This document shows, piece by piece, positions 7,347-14,884 of a stretch of DNA of 20,571 nucleotides (positions within the stretch are counted from its first letter, which is position 1; every line of letters begins with the position of its first letter). The notes beneath the pieces were generated by a model. That model did no database searches. It was given only the letters and a program-made list of their open reading frames with translations, and was not told the DNA's origin. A program made the translations under genes and the position numbers. The DNA lies in contig CALKUR010000113.1 in NCBI GenBank assembly GCA_937996725.1, positions 1 through 20,571 on the forward strand, written 5' to 3'. This stretch comes from an uncultured Dechloromonas sp. GTDB taxonomy: Bacteria; Pseudomonadota; Gammaproteobacteria; Burkholderiales; Rhodocyclaceae.

Positions 7347-7760
7347 ATGATCCTCAAGAGACTTTTAACCTCAGGATTGATGCTGGTATCGCTCGGAGCG
7401 TATGCCGAGATCATCAATATCGATAACGCTGAGCTGGCGCGCTTGCAGGCCAAGGGTGTGGCGGTGATTGATGTGCGTACGCCAGAAGAGTGGCGTGACA
7501 CGGGTGTGATCAAAGGCGCGCGGCTGATGACGTTTTCGTTTAACGGTAGCTTTGATAAAGCGGCCTGGCTCAAGCAGGAACAACAAGTGGTGAAGCCGGG
7601 CGCGCCCGTCGTGCTGATATGCCGGAGTGGTCGCCGCTCGACGGCGGTTGCGAATTACCTGGAATCGCAGTCGACCAAGGGCACGATTTATAACGCCAGT
7701 GGCGGTATGGATGGCTGGAAGGCAGAAGGGCGCCCAGTCGTCGCGCCCATCGCCCCTTAG
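7347..7760 (+). CDS. Periplasmic single-domain rhodanese
   Basis: 137-residue rhodanese-like sulfurtransferase with a signal peptide: MILKRLLTSGLMLVSLGAYA, with cleavage probable after AYA at residue 20. The mature protein is one rhodanese domain with IDVRTPEEW (about 41-49) and the active-site loop CRSGRRS starting at Cys92, so the catalytic cysteine is present and the six-residue loop is of thiosulfate-sulfurtransferase size. The domain closes with NASGGMDGWKAEGRPV. The physiological sulfur donor and acceptor are unknown. AAGGA precedes the ATG. The gene ends tail-to-tail with dnaJ, the two stop codons overlapping by 4 nt, with no terminator visible on either side. Confidence 0.92.
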   Translation: MILKRLLTSGLMLVSLGAYAEIINIDNAELARLQAKGVAVIDVRTPEEWRDTGVIKGARLMTFSFNGSFDKAAWLKQEQQVVKPGAPVVLICRSGRRSTAVANYLESQSTKGTIYNASGGMDGWKAEGRPVVAPIAP

Positions 7761-8902
7761 CTGCTAAAGAAGTTCTTCAGCTTCTGTTGCCAGCCGCCTT
7801 CTTGCGGCGAATGGTGTTCGCCCAGGCTTTCCTGGAATTTGCGCAGCAGTTCTTTCTGTTCGCTGCTCAGGTTGACCGGGGTTTCGACAACGACGTGGAC
7901 GTAGAGGTTGCCTTCGACGCCACTGCGCATACCTTTGATGCCCTTGCCGCGCAGGCGGAAGATTTTGCCGGTTTGCGTTTCTTCCGGGATACGCAGGCTG
8001 GCGGTGCCTTCCAGCGTTGGCACGTCGATGTCGCCGCCCAAGGTGGCGGTGGTCATGGTGATGGGGATCTCGCAGTGCAGGTCGTCGCCGTCACGCGTGA
8101 AGAGTTCATGCTGACGCAGGCTGATCTGTACGTAGAGGTCGCCCGACGGGCCGCCGTTAACACCAGCTTCGCCTTCGCCGGATAGGCGGATGCGATCGCC
8201 ATCATTGACGCCGGCTGGGATTTTGATTTCCAGGGTTTTGTTTTCGCGCTTGCGACCACGGCCATGGCAGTCGGTACACGGGTCTTCGATAACTTTGCCC
8301 GAGCCATGGCAATGCGGACAGCTCTGTTGTACGGAGAAGAAGCCCTGTTGCATACGCACTTGGCCGCTGCCTTTACAGGTGCCGCAGGTCTTGCTGCTGG
8401 TGCCAGGTTTGGCACCGGAGCCTTTACAGGTGTCGCAGTTGATTTCGGTGGGGATGCGGATGCGTGTTTGTGTACCTTTGGCGGCTTCTTCCAACGAGAT
8501 GTCGAGGTCGTAGCGTAGATCGGCACCCCGGTAGACCTGGCTGCGACCGCCACGGCCGCCGCCCGCACCGCCGAAACCACCACCGCCGCCGCGGAAGATT
8601 TCTTCGAAGATGTTGCCGAAGTCAAAACCGCCGGCACCACCCCCGCCGAAACCGCCAAAGCCGCCACCCATCGAGGGGTCAACGCCGGCGTGACCGTACT
8701 GGTCGTAGGCGGCACGCTTGTTGCCGTCGCTTAAAACTTCGTAGGCTTCTTTGACTTCTTTGAACTGGGCTTCGGCTGATTTGTCGTCGGGGTTACGGTC
8801 CGGGTGGTATTTCATGGCGAGGCGACGATAGGCCTTTTTCAGGTCGTCGTCGGTGGCCCCTTTGTTAACACCCAGAATTTCGTAGTAATCGCGTTTAGAC
8901 AT
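7757..8902 (-). CDS. dnaJ: Chaperone protein DnaJ (Hsp40)
   Basis: 381-residue type I J-protein, co-chaperone that delivers substrates to DnaK and stimulates its ATPase. Domains in order: J domain (1-70) with HPD at 33-35; Gly/Phe-rich linker (about 75-120); zinc-finger domain with four CxxCxGxG repeats (Cys156/159, 173/176, 195/198, 209/212); C-terminal substrate-binding and dimerisation domains. All elements are intact. The ATG at 8902 has no strong ribosome site. The gene lies 86 bp downstream of dnaK, but an intrinsic terminator sits in that gap, so dnaJ is probably expressed by partial read-through or a weak own promoter. No sigma-32 signature is visible in the 40 bp after the terminator. 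Confidence 0.98.
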   Translation of the reverse strand: MSKRDYYEILGVNKGATDDDLKKAYRRLAMKYHPDRNPDDKSAEAQFKEVKEAYEVLSDGNKRAAYDQYGHAGVDPSMGGGFGGFGGGGAGGFDFGNIFEEIFRGGGGGFGGAGGGRGGRSQVYRGADLRYDLDISLEEAAKGTQTRIRIPTEINCDTCKGSGAKPGTSSKTCGTCKGSGQVRMQQGFFSVQQSCPHCHGSGKVIEDPCTDCHGRGRKRENKTLEIKIPAGVNDGDRIRLSGEGEAGVNGGPSGDLYVQISLRQHELFTRDGDDLHCEIPITMTTATLGGDIDVPTLEGTASLRIPEETQTGKIFRLRGKGIKGMRSGVEGNLYVHVVVETPVNLSSEQKELLRKFQESLGEHHSPQEGGWQQKLKNFFSS

Positions 8903-8939
8903 GGCGGTTCGGCTTTGCTTGATTCAAATCGGTTAATGC

Positions 8940-8968
8940 AAAAAGGGGGCAAGGTTACCCTTGCCCCC
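8940..8968 (-). terminator. Intrinsic terminator between dnaK and dnaJ
   Basis: On the minus strand GGGGGCAAGG pairs with CCTTGCCCCC (10-bp GC-rich stem, GTAA loop; plus coordinates 8945-8968), followed by five Ts (8940-8944). It lies 20 bp after the dnaK stop and 38 bp before the dnaJ start. It should reduce dnaJ expression relative to dnaK. Confidence 0.9.
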
Positions 8969-8988
8969 ATTGGATCAATGATCCGGCG

Positions 8989-10908
8989 TTACTTCTTGTC
9001 CTTCACTTCGGTGAACTCGGCGTCCACCACATCGCCTTCCGGCTGCTTGCCGGCGTCGGCTTGAGCGCCGGCACCCGGTGCTGCTTCGCCTTGGGCGCCA
9101 GCCAGTTGGGCCAGGGCTTGCGAGGCTTGCATCAGCGCTTCGGCCTTCTTCTCGATCTCGGCCTTGTCGGTGCCACGGACAGCGTCTTCCACTTCCTTGG
9201 CAGCGGCTTCGATCTTGGCCTTTTCGTCCGCCGGAACCTTGTCGCCCAGTTCGGTCAGCATCTTGCGAACGCTATGAACTGCGGCATCGCCACCGTTGCG
9301 GGCGTCAGCCAGTTCGCGGGCTTTGTGGTCTTCGGCCGCATTGGCTTCAGCGTCCTTGACCATGCGTTGGATCTCTTCTTCCGACAGACCGGTGTTGGCC
9401 TTGATGGTGATCTTGTTTTCCTTGCCGGATTGCTTGTCTTTGGCCGATACGTGCAGGATGCCGTTAGAGTCGATGTCGAAGGTGACTTCGATCTGCGGCG
9501 TGCCACGCGGGGCCGACGGAATGCCTTCCAGGTTGAACTGACCCAGGCTCTTGTTGCCGCTGGCCATTTCACGCTCGCCTTGCAGCACGTGGATGGTCAC
9601 AGCCGACTGGTTGTCGTCTGCAGTCGAGAAGACTTGGCTGGCCTTGGTCGGGATGGTGGTGTTTTTCGGGATGAGCTTGGTCATCACGCCGCCCAGGGTT
9701 TCGATACCCAGGGTGAGTGGCGACACGTCGAGCAGCAGCACATCCTTCACGTCGCCTTGGAGCACGCCACCTTGAACAGCGGCACCGACGGCAACCGCTT
9801 CATCTGGGTTGACGTCTTTGCGTGGCTCTTTGCCAAACACTTCCTTAACCTTGTCTTGAACCTTCGGCATACGGCTCATACCGCCGACGAGGATGACGTC
9901 GCTGATGTCGCTGGCCGAGCAACCAGCATCTTTCATGGCGGTAAGGCAAGGGGCGATGGTGCGCTCGATCAGATCGTCAACCAGGCTTTCAAACTTGGCA
10001 CGGGTGATCTTCATCGTCAGGTGCTTCGGACCGCTGGCATCGGCCGTGATGTACGGCAGATTGATTTCGGTCTGTTGGGCCGACGACAGTTCGATCTTGG
10101 CTTTTTCAGCGGCTTCTTTCAGGCGCTGCAGGGCCAGCACGTCGTTCTTGAGATCGGCGCCAGATTCTTTCTTGAATTCGGTGACGATGTAGTCGATGAG
10201 GCGTTGGTCGAAGTCTTCGCCACCCAGGAAGGTGTCGCCGTTGGTCGACAGCACTTCGAACTGATGTTCGCCGTCGATTTCCGAGATGTCGATGATCGAG
10301 ATATCAAAGGTGCCGCCGCCAAGGTCGAACACGGCAATCTTGCGATCGCCTTCTTTTTTGTCCAGGCCAAAGGCGAGGGCAGCAGCGGTTGGTTCATTGA
10401 TGATGCGCTTGACGTCCAGACCGGCAATGCGGCCAGCATCTTTGGTGGCCTGACGCTGGCTGTCGTTGAAGTAAGCGGGCACGGTGATGACAGCCTCGGT
10501 GACTTCTTCACCCAGGTAGTCTTCGGCGGCCTTCTTCATTTTGCGCAGCACTTCAGCCGACACCTGTTGTGGGGCCATTTTTTTGTCGCTCAGCACTTCA
10601 ACCCAGGCGTCGCCGTTGTCGGCCTTGGTGATCTTGAACGGCATCAGGCTGATGTCTTTTTGAACTTCTTTGTCTTCGAAGCGACGACCAATCAGACGCT
10701 TGATGGCGTACAGGGTGTTCTTCGGGTTGGTGACCGCCTGACGCTTGGCCGGTGCGCCAACGAGTACTTCGCCATCGTTGGTGTAGGCAATGATCGACGG
10801 GGTGGTGCGGGCACCTTCAGCGTTTTCGATGACCTTGGGCGCGCCGTTTTCCATGACGGAAACGCACGAGTTGGTCGTACCGAGGTCAATACCGATAATT
10901 TTTCCCAT
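8989..10908 (-). CDS. dnaK: Chaperone protein DnaK (Hsp70)
   Basis: 639-residue cytoplasmic Hsp70, central ATP-driven foldase and heat-shock chaperone. The nucleotide-binding domain begins GIDLGTTNSCVSVMENG and contains the phosphate motif FDLGGGTFDISI and the adenosine motif ILVGGMSRMP. The hydrophobic linker DVLLLDVSPLTLG leads to the beta-sandwich substrate domain, then the helical lid. The tail ends EGDVVDAEFTEVKDKK, the conserved acidic C-terminus. Length matches E. coli (638). AAGGA precedes the ATG, but GGAT/ATCC around it can form a small hairpin. A sigma-32 promoter lies 91 bp upstream and a terminator follows. grpE is upstream and dnaJ downstream, so the whole machine is encoded here. 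Confidence 0.99.
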   Translation of the reverse strand: MGKIIGIDLGTTNSCVSVMENGAPKVIENAEGARTTPSIIAYTNDGEVLVGAPAKRQAVTNPKNTLYAIKRLIGRRFEDKEVQKDISLMPFKITKADNGDAWVEVLSDKKMAPQQVSAEVLRKMKKAAEDYLGEEVTEAVITVPAYFNDSQRQATKDAGRIAGLDVKRIINEPTAAALAFGLDKKEGDRKIAVFDLGGGTFDISIIDISEIDGEHQFEVLSTNGDTFLGGEDFDQRLIDYIVTEFKKESGADLKNDVLALQRLKEAAEKAKIELSSAQQTEINLPYITADASGPKHLTMKITRAKFESLVDDLIERTIAPCLTAMKDAGCSASDISDVILVGGMSRMPKVQDKVKEVFGKEPRKDVNPDEAVAVGAAVQGGVLQGDVKDVLLLDVSPLTLGIETLGGVMTKLIPKNTTIPTKASQVFSTADDNQSAVTIHVLQGEREMASGNKSLGQFNLEGIPSAPRGTPQIEVTFDIDSNGILHVSAKDKQSGKENKITIKANTGLSEEEIQRMVKDAEANAAEDHKARELADARNGGDAAVHSVRKMLTELGDKVPADEKAKIEAAAKEVEDAVRGTDKAEIEKKAEALMQASQALAQLAGAQGEAAPGAGAQADAGKQPEGDVVDAEFTEVKDKK

Positions 10909-10983
10909 GGATACTTATCCTTGTTATTTGCTAAGTGATTGATTGGTTGGGTGAAACGTGACGTTTGCCGTCGCCATTTCACC
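10909..10983 (-). promoter_or_regulatory. dnaK 5' leader with hairpins
   Basis: Two inverted repeats occur in the leader downstream of the sigma-32 promoter. One pairs GGTGAAA with TTTCACC (10950-10956 and 10977-10983), with an inner GACG/CGTC stem (10960-10963 and 10969-10972). The other, GGAT/ATCC (10909-10912 and 10917-10920), encloses part of the ribosome site right before the ATG. Either could influence translation or mRNA stability. Function is inference. Confidence 0.4.
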
Positions 10984-10998
10984 GGACATGACGGCTAC

Positions 10999-11024
10999 GT
11001 GGGGCCGTCAGGCCGTTTTTCAAG
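10999..11024 (-). promoter_or_regulatory. Sigma-32 heat-shock promoter of dnaK
   Basis: On the minus strand CTTGAAA (11018-11024), a 13-bp spacer and CCCCAC (10999-11004) match the E. coli sigma-32 consensus closely (CTTGAAA, 13-14 bp, CCCCATNT). The start site would be near 10991, giving a leader of roughly 80 nt before the dnaK ATG. It lies between grpE and dnaK. A 6-bp inverted repeat (GACGGC/GCCGTC, 10990-10995 and 11004-11009) brackets the -10. Confidence 0.85.
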
Positions 11025-11037
11025 AGGGGCGTGCGAT

Positions 11038-11571
11038 TTAACCGTTGGCGACGGTGACCATGGCCGGACGCAGCACGCGGTCCGACAGCTGGTAGCCCTT
11101 TTGCAAGACATTGACGACGGTGTTGCCCGGCTGGTCGGCATCGACCATGGCGATGGCTTGATGCTGGTTCGGGTCGAACTTGTCACCCGCTGCCGGGTTC
11201 TCGACTTTCATGCCGCCACGCTCGAAAGCGCTGAGCAGTTGCTTCTGGGTCAGTTCCACGCCCGAGCGCAGGGTAGCGGCATCGGCCGCGGTATCGGCCA
11301 GCGCCGCGTCGAGGCTATCGCCCACGGCGATGAGCTCGCGGGCAAATTTTTCCACCGCGAATTTGTGGGCCTTAGTCACGTCTTCAGCGGCGCGGCGGCG
11401 CAGGTTCTCACCGTCGGCTTTGGCGCGCAGATAGGCGTCTTGCAGTTCAGCGACTTTGGCTTCCAGCGCGGCGATTTGCGCTTCCGGGGTATCCGGTGTC
11501 GCCGCGGCTTCGGGTGCCGTTTGTTCAGCAGCGGTGTCTTCGACGTTGGGTTCTTGGTGTTGTTCGGTCAT
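11038..11571 (-). CDS. grpE: GrpE nucleotide exchange factor
   Basis: 177-residue co-chaperone that releases ADP from DnaK. An acidic, Ala/Glu-rich disordered N-terminus (about 1-30) leads into a long coiled-coil (about 31-95, starting PEAQIAALEAKVAELQDAYL, with the conserved ENLRRR). The four-helix section and the C-terminal beta domain carry the family signature NPAAGDKFDPNQHQAI and end VLQKGYQLSDRVLRPAMVTVA. Length is typical (E. coli 197). The ribosome site is weak. A sigma-32 promoter lies upstream, overlapping the hemH stop, and dnaK follows after 129 bp that hold a second heat-shock promoter. Some grpE transcripts may read into dnaK because no terminator is seen between them. Confidence 0.97.
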   Translation of the reverse strand: MTEQHQEPNVEDTAAEQTAPEAAATPDTPEAQIAALEAKVAELQDAYLRAKADGENLRRRAAEDVTKAHKFAVEKFARELIAVGDSLDAALADTAADAATLRSGVELTQKQLLSAFERGGMKVENPAAGDKFDPNQHQAIAMVDADQPGNTVVNVLQKGYQLSDRVLRPAMVTVANG

Positions 11572-11619
11572 GTCGGTGGTTTTCCGTGATTGCTTCTAAA
11601 AAGGAGGTTTGCCAGCACT

Positions 11620-11645
11620 TGGGGGCAACGACCCGATTATTCAAG
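11620..11645 (-). promoter_or_regulatory. Sigma-32 heat-shock promoter of grpE
   Basis: On the minus strand CTTGAAT (11639-11645) overlaps the last codons and stop of hemH. After 13 bp comes CCCCCAAGT, whose CCCC core matches the sigma-32 -10 (a 14-bp spacer gives CCCCAAGT). The match is good in both boxes and spacing, about 50 bp upstream of the grpE ATG. Confidence 0.75.
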
Positions 11646-12749
11646 TGCGCCCAGCGCTTTGGCGCATGCCGCTTGTTGTTCCAGCGTTGTTTGCGCAGGT
11701 GCGCGCAGTGGCCAGCCGGCCAGGTGGCGTTCGGTGAGGTCGGCCAGCGCCGCCATCCAGGCAGGCGTTTCGTTCAGGCACGGTAGGTAATGGAAATGCT
11801 CGCCGCCGGCCGTGAGGTAAGCCGCACGAACTTCCATGTTGATTTCTTCCAGCGTTTCCAGGCAATCCGCCACAAAGCCGGGGCAGAGGATGTCAACGCG
11901 CTTGACGCCTTGTTTGGCGAGTTCGATGAGCGTGGGTTCGGTGTAGGGCTGTAGCCACTTCGCTTTGCCGAACCGTGATTGGAATGTCGTGACTACCGAT
12001 TCGGCCGGCAGGTTCAGCGCTTCAGCCACTAGGCGGGCGGTTTTATGGCACTCGCAGAAATACGGATCGCCCAGCTTAAGGTTGCGTTCGGGCAGGCCGT
12101 GGAAGCTCATGACGAGGCGATAGCTGGGGTCGGGGAGCTCAGGGGGCGGGTTTTTCTGCCAATGAGTGCGGATTTCGCTGGCTATGGCGTTGATATAGCC
12201 AGTATCGTCGGCGAAGTTGCGGACATAACGCAGTTCTGGCTGGTTGCGCAATGTGGTCACCCAGTTCAGGGCCTGATCGATGGCGGTGGCGGTGGTGCTG
12301 GCCGAGTACTGCGGGTACATGGGCAATAGCAGAATGCGGGTGGCGTTATCGGCACGCAGCTGTTCAAGCACGGCGGGGATGCCGTGCGGCCCGTTGCCGG
12401 CATAGCGCATGGCCCAGGTGACGATGAGATCGTGGCCGCGTTGACGCAGGGTGCTGGCCAGCAGACGGGCTTGGGCTTCGGTATGGACGAGCAGCGGTGA
12501 GCCGGCATCGGTCCAGATGGTGGCGTATTTGGCGGCCGACTTTTTGGGGCGGACGCGCAGGATGATGCCGTGCAGGATGGCCAGCCAGAGCAAGCGGGGG
12601 ATTTCCACAACGCGCGGATCGCCAAGGAATTCGGCGAGGTAACGGCGGACGGCGGTGGCATTGGGCGCATCGGGCGTGCCCAGATTCACCAGAACAACGG
12701 CAGTACGTGGTGGCGTACCGTGACGCCAGACGGGAATCTCTTTGTTCAT
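11637..12749 (-). CDS. hemH: Ferrochelatase
   Basis: 370-residue enzyme of the last haem-synthesis step, inserting Fe(II) into protoporphyrin IX at the cytoplasmic face of the inner membrane. Motifs: VLVNLGTPDAPN (20-30), LPMYPQYSASTTA (142-154), metal-site His217 in MSFHGLPERN, TFQSRFGKAKWLQPYTEPT (about 255-273) and CPGFVADCLETLEEI (289-303), which holds the conserved Glu. Length fits proteobacterial enzymes without a C-terminal [2Fe-2S] extension. The ATG follows the hrcA stop by 9 bp and its GAGG ribosome site overlaps that stop (TGAGG), so hrcA-hemH are probably translated from one mRNA. It lies inside the heat-shock cluster, between hrcA and grpE. Confidence 0.97.
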   Translation of the reverse strand: MNKEIPVWRHGTPPRTAVVLVNLGTPDAPNATAVRRYLAEFLGDPRVVEIPRLLWLAILHGIILRVRPKKSAAKYATIWTDAGSPLLVHTEAQARLLASTLRQRGHDLIVTWAMRYAGNGPHGIPAVLEQLRADNATRILLLPMYPQYSASTTATAIDQALNWVTTLRNQPELRYVRNFADDTGYINAIASEIRTHWQKNPPPELPDPSYRLVMSFHGLPERNLKLGDPYFCECHKTARLVAEALNLPAESVVTTFQSRFGKAKWLQPYTEPTLIELAKQGVKRVDILCPGFVADCLETLEEINMEVRAAYLTAGGEHFHYLPCLNETPAWMAALADLTERHLAGWPLRAPAQTTLEQQAACAKALGALE

Positions 12750-12758
12750 GGGGTGGCC

Positions 12759-13838
12759 TCAGTGTGCCTGTTCGGTGAGTGCGCTGGAGAGCAGGCGGGC
12801 GGTGATGTCGACGATAGGAATGACGCGATCATAGGCCATGCGGGTCGGGCCGATGACGCCGACCGAGCCCACGACCTGGCCTTCCACTTGGTATGGTGCG
12901 GTCACCACGCTGCATTCATCGAGCGTGGCGATGCCGGATTCTTGACCGATATACAGGCTGACGCCGGCCGCCTGTTGCGAGAGATCGAGCAGGCGCACGA
13001 GCGAGGTGCGTTGTTCGAACAGGTCGAAGAGCTCCCGTAGGCGGCGCATATTGGAACTAAGGTCCTCGACGTCGAGCAGGTTCTTTTCACCCGAGATCAC
13101 CGTTTCCGATTCGCGCGGCATCAGTGCTTCGCTGCTGGCGGTGAGCGCGGCGGCCATCAGGGCCTGCATATCGGCGCGGATACGGGTGAGTTCGTCGTGT
13201 ACCCGATGACGCATCTGCTCAAGTTCAAGACCAACGAAGTTCTGATTGAGCGTGTTAGCGGCTTCGATCAGTTCTGCGCTGCTATAGGCACGGTCGGTGG
13301 TGAGAATGCGGTTTTGCACATTGCCGTCACTGGTGACGAGCACCAGCAGCACGCGCTGATCTGACAGGGCGATGAATTCGATTTGACGGATGCGGGTGCT
13401 GGGGTGGCGGGGCGCGATGACGATGCCGGCGAACTGGGTCAGGTCAGACAGTAGGCGCGACGCCTGGTTGATGATCTGACCCGGCTGCGCTTTGGCGCTG
13501 GCCAGTTCGGCAAGAATGCGCGCGTGGTCCATTTGCTCCAGCGGTTGCATGGTGAGCAACGAATCGACGAAGAAGCGGTAGCCGCGCGGCGTGGGGATGC
13601 GTCCCGCGGAGGTATGTGGGCTGGCAATAAAGCCCAGATCTTCCAGATCGGCCATGACGTTACGCACGGTGGCGGCGGAGAGATCCAGCCCTGAGGCCCG
13701 CGAGAGCACCCGTGAGCCAACTGGCGCGCCTTCGGCGATATAACTTTCGACCAGCGTTTTGAGCAACACGCAGGCGCGGTCATCCAGCGGGTTCGCAGAC
13801 GAAGCGGTGGTGATTCCTGGGGGTTGTCGTGACGGCAT
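12759..13838 (-). CDS. hrcA: Heat-inducible transcription repressor HrcA
   Basis: 359-residue repressor that binds CIRCE operators and is kept active by GroEL in well-studied species. The N-terminal winged helix (about 19-95) shows LDDRACVLLKTLVESYIAEG, then LSAATVRNVMADLEDLGFI and SPHTSAGRIPTPRGYRFFVD, which are strong HrcA signatures. The GAF-like middle and dimerisation region ends in VEGQVVGSVGVIGPTRMAYDR. The ATG at 13838 gives an 18-residue N-terminal tail (MPSRQPPGITTASSANP) before the domain. No ribosome site is obvious there, and this tail is not part of the family core, so the true start is slightly uncertain. No CIRCE is visible in the window. hemH follows directly. Confidence 0.95.
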   Translation of the reverse strand: MPSRQPPGITTASSANPLDDRACVLLKTLVESYIAEGAPVGSRVLSRASGLDLSAATVRNVMADLEDLGFIASPHTSAGRIPTPRGYRFFVDSLLTMQPLEQMDHARILAELASAKAQPGQIINQASRLLSDLTQFAGIVIAPRHPSTRIRQIEFIALSDQRVLLVLVTSDGNVQNRILTTDRAYSSAELIEAANTLNQNFVGLELEQMRHRVHDELTRIRADMQALMAAALTASSEALMPRESETVISGEKNLLDVEDLSSNMRRLRELFDLFEQRTSLVRLLDLSQQAAGVSLYIGQESGIATLDECSVVTAPYQVEGQVVGSVGVIGPTRMAYDRVIPIVDITARLLSSALTEQAH

Positions 13839-13920
13839 GGCTCGATTCTACAAAATTATTCTGTGGTTTAATCGGGTACTACATATATTGCCCAGATGGG
13901 CTGTTTGCGGAGTCGGATTG

Positions 13921-14880
13921 ATGTCGTATCCCTTGCCGTTGAAATCGGTCGCGCTGATTGGTCGCCAGGATAGCCCTGAAGCGGCGGAGTCCATTGCGGC
14001 TTTGGCTGGTTTCTTTCATGCGCAGGGCGTATCGGTACTGGTGGAAACCGAAACGGCGATCCAAGCGGAACAGGTGCTGGGCAAGGCGGCGCTCGCCGGC
14101 GGCGAGTGTGCCGACTTTCAGCAGATTGGCACGCACGCGGATCTGGCCGTGGTGGTGGGTGGTGACGGCACCATGCTGCATGCAGCGCGCCAATTGGCAC
14201 GCTATGACCGCCCACTGGTGGGGATTAACCAGGGCCGTCTGGGCTTTATGACCGATATTGCGCGCTCCGAGATGATCGAAGCGATGGGACATTTGCTCGC
14301 CGGTCAATTCACCCAGGAAGAGCGTCTGTTGCTCGATACCGAGGTCGTCTTTGGCGGCGCATCAGCCGGCTGGAAGCCGCAGGCTAACCTGGCGTTCAAC
14401 GACGTGGTGATCGACAAAGGTGCGATTGGTCGTTTGATCGAGTTTGAGCTGCGCGTTGATGACGAATTTATTTTTAGTGCGCGGGCTGATGGATTGATTA
14501 TCTGTACGCCGACCGGTTCGACCGCCTATGCTTTATCGGCCAACGGCCCGATTCTGCATCCCAAACTCGGCGGCATTGCTTTAGTGCCGTTGTGTCCGCA
14601 TGCCTTATCGAACCGCCCGATTACTTTGCCCGATACCGCTCGCATTGAAGTGAAGCTGGTGCAGGGCGCGAATGCCCGTGCCCACTTTGATGGTCAGGAA
14701 ACGGTGGATCTGATGCCGGGGGATTCGGTGCGGCTACAGCGCTCTCCGCATCGTGTGCGTCTGCTGCATCCACCAGGCTACAGCTATTTCGCCATGCTGC
14801 GTCAGAAGCTGCATTGGAGCGAAGGACCTAGTATTCGCACGGGGCAGACCTCGACCGGTTCGCGTTCGTCGGGAGCCTAA
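13921..14880 (+). CDS. nadK: NAD kinase
   Basis: 319-residue cytoplasmic ATP-NAD kinase that makes NADP+. Motifs: GGDGT at 80-84 with catalytic Asp82, NQGRLGFM (103-110), NDVV (Asn160-Asp161) and PTGSTAYALSANGP (197-210), the Gly-rich NAD site. An extra Ser/Thr/Gly tail (about 300-319) follows the domain. I chose the ATG at 13921 because GGAG lies about 9 nt upstream and MSYPLPLKSVALIGR starts the Rossmann-like fold as in homologues; the open frame upstream runs into hrcA. The gene diverges from hrcA across 82 bp, where I see no convincing promoter on either strand. recN follows after 4 bp, so the two are an operon. Confidence 0.97.
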   Translation: MSYPLPLKSVALIGRQDSPEAAESIAALAGFFHAQGVSVLVETETAIQAEQVLGKAALAGGECADFQQIGTHADLAVVVGGDGTMLHAARQLARYDRPLVGINQGRLGFMTDIARSEMIEAMGHLLAGQFTQEERLLLDTEVVFGGASAGWKPQANLAFNDVVIDKGAIGRLIEFELRVDDEFIFSARADGLIICTPTGSTAYALSANGPILHPKLGGIALVPLCPHALSNRPITLPDTARIEVKLVQGANARAHFDGQETVDLMPGDSVRLQRSPHRVRLLHPPGYSYFAMLRQKLHWSEGPSIRTGQTSTGSRSSGA

Positions 14881-14884
14881 ACGG

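Noticed and set aside
9061..10938. Very long (625-codon) open frame antisense to dnaK
   Set aside because: Long antisense frames opposite dnaK are a known codon-bias artefact. dnaK itself is unmistakable and this frame has no ribosome site or recognisable domain.
13839..13920. Search for a CIRCE operator near hrcA and the other heat-shock genes
   Set aside because: No TTAGCACTC or GAGTGCTAA half-site pair was found here, before grpE (11572-11636) or before dnaK (10909-11037). A GCCAGCACTT sequence before grpE lacks the second half.
14700..14884. LexA/SOS box for recN
   Set aside because: No CTGT-N8-ACAG-like palindrome is present here or in the nadK upstream region.
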